A DNA stretch of 64,000 nucleotides from DASZBX01 sp035943635 (lineage in GTDB: Bacteria > Actinomycetota > Actinomycetes > Streptomycetales > Catenulisporaceae): the NCBI GenBank assembly GCA_035943635.1, contig DASZBX010000031.1:23910-87909 (forward strand), read 5' to 3'. This document shows positions 63,911 to 64,000 of the stretch, piece after piece; positions within the stretch are counted from its first letter, which is position 1; each line of letters starts with the position of its first letter. The position numbers were made by a program, and so were the translations under genes. The notes beneath the pieces were generated by a model. That model had not been told where the DNA came from and did no database searches. It saw only the letters and a list, made by a program, of their open reading frames with translations.

Positions 63911-64000
63911 GCGGCAGCGGCAGCGGCAGCGGCAGCGGCAGCGGCAGCGGCAGCGGCAGCGGCAGCGGCAGCGGCAGCGGCAGCGGCAGCGGCAGCGGCA
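63911..64000. repeat. GCGGCA hexanucleotide array (15 copies, runs off the window)
   Basis: Fifteen uninterrupted copies of GCGGCA fill the last 90 bp. An ATG at 63881 (M-R-R-G-P-L-T-T-I-E) is in frame with it and would encode poly-alanine; the other frames give Gly-Ser or Arg-Gln. No stop or end is visible, and the ATG has no good ribosome site. It could be a coding repeat, a slippage-prone microsatellite, or a sequence end artefact. Confidence 0.85.

Noticed and set aside
63911..64000. CRISPR-like periodicity
   Set aside because: The units are contiguous six-base repeats without spacers, so this is a simple tandem repeat.

Overview
The window is chromosomal DNA of a high-GC, multicellular-type actinobacterium (Streptomycetales/Catenulisporales-like; genus not determined). 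This rests on the very high G+C, frequent GTG starts with GGAGG-type ribosome sites, a SARP/AfsR-type regulator, an LmbE-type deacetylase of the MshB/Mca superfamily, DUF3040, eukaryote-type kinases and a DprE2-like reductase. No tRNA, rRNA, CRISPR array, phage or transposase was recognised.

Layout: (1) 0-5.2 kb: a degenerate SecA-like protein with Sel1-like repeats, a small YbjN/CesT-like protein and an SRPBCC protein. (2) 5.3-12.6 kb: a glycerol module, glpF-glpK-glpD on the minus strand, a divergent IclR (GylR-like) regulator with two TTCGAC-N3-GTCGAA-type operators, and a second glpK. (3) 12.6-16.3 kb: a SUKH-like protein, a two-gene zinc-ribbon membrane/exported-protein operon and an SDR. 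(4) 16.8-26.1 kb: the most striking locus. A Ser/Thr kinase with a degenerate vWA-like C-terminus, a TRAFAC (DO-GTPase-like) GTPase and a GTPase-associated protein 1 (GAP1) homologue overlap by 4 bp each, and a membrane-anchored vWA protein follows. This fits the vWA/GTPase-centred conflict systems known from multicellular bacteria. (5) 26.3-33.4 kb: DUF3040, then an aromatic-acid catabolic cluster (aryl-AMP/CoA ligase, salicylyl-/anthraniloyl-CoA-type hydroxylase, VOC protein, small protein, alpha/beta hydrolase, TetR). (6) 33.5-37.5 kb: membrane alpha/beta hydrolase, DprE2-like reductase, ManD/RspA-type dehydratase and an NAD sugar epimerase.

(7) 37.6-38.5 kb: two truncated genes meeting tail to tail. 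(8) 38.7-41.4 kb: a single-pass membrane protein, a trigger-factor homologue without its PPIase domain, and a leucine-rich-repeat protein. (9) 41.5-49.2 kb: a SARP-NB-ARC-TPR regulator and a TPR regulator, interspersed with gene remnants (AAA kinase, ABC permease), then the LmbE-type deacetylase. (10) 49.4-56.7 kb: a Tat-exported metallophosphoesterase with propeller-like and PASTA domains, facing a one-polypeptide ECF sigma/anti-sigma/membrane/extracellular-sensor protein, then an Mrr-like nuclease with a coiled coil. (11) 56.7-63.3 kb: a GntR/FCD-regulated catabolic cluster whose two minus-strand operons share an ATATGTGATCAC operator. (12) The end holds non-coding DNA and a GCGGCA hexanucleotide array running to the last base.

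Two themes recur. Core-machinery proteins appear in inactive or reduced form (SecA-like without Walker motifs, trigger factor without PPIase), and sensing/signalling proteins are built as multi-domain fusions. Gene remnants cluster around 37.6-48.4 kb, marking a rearranged stretch.
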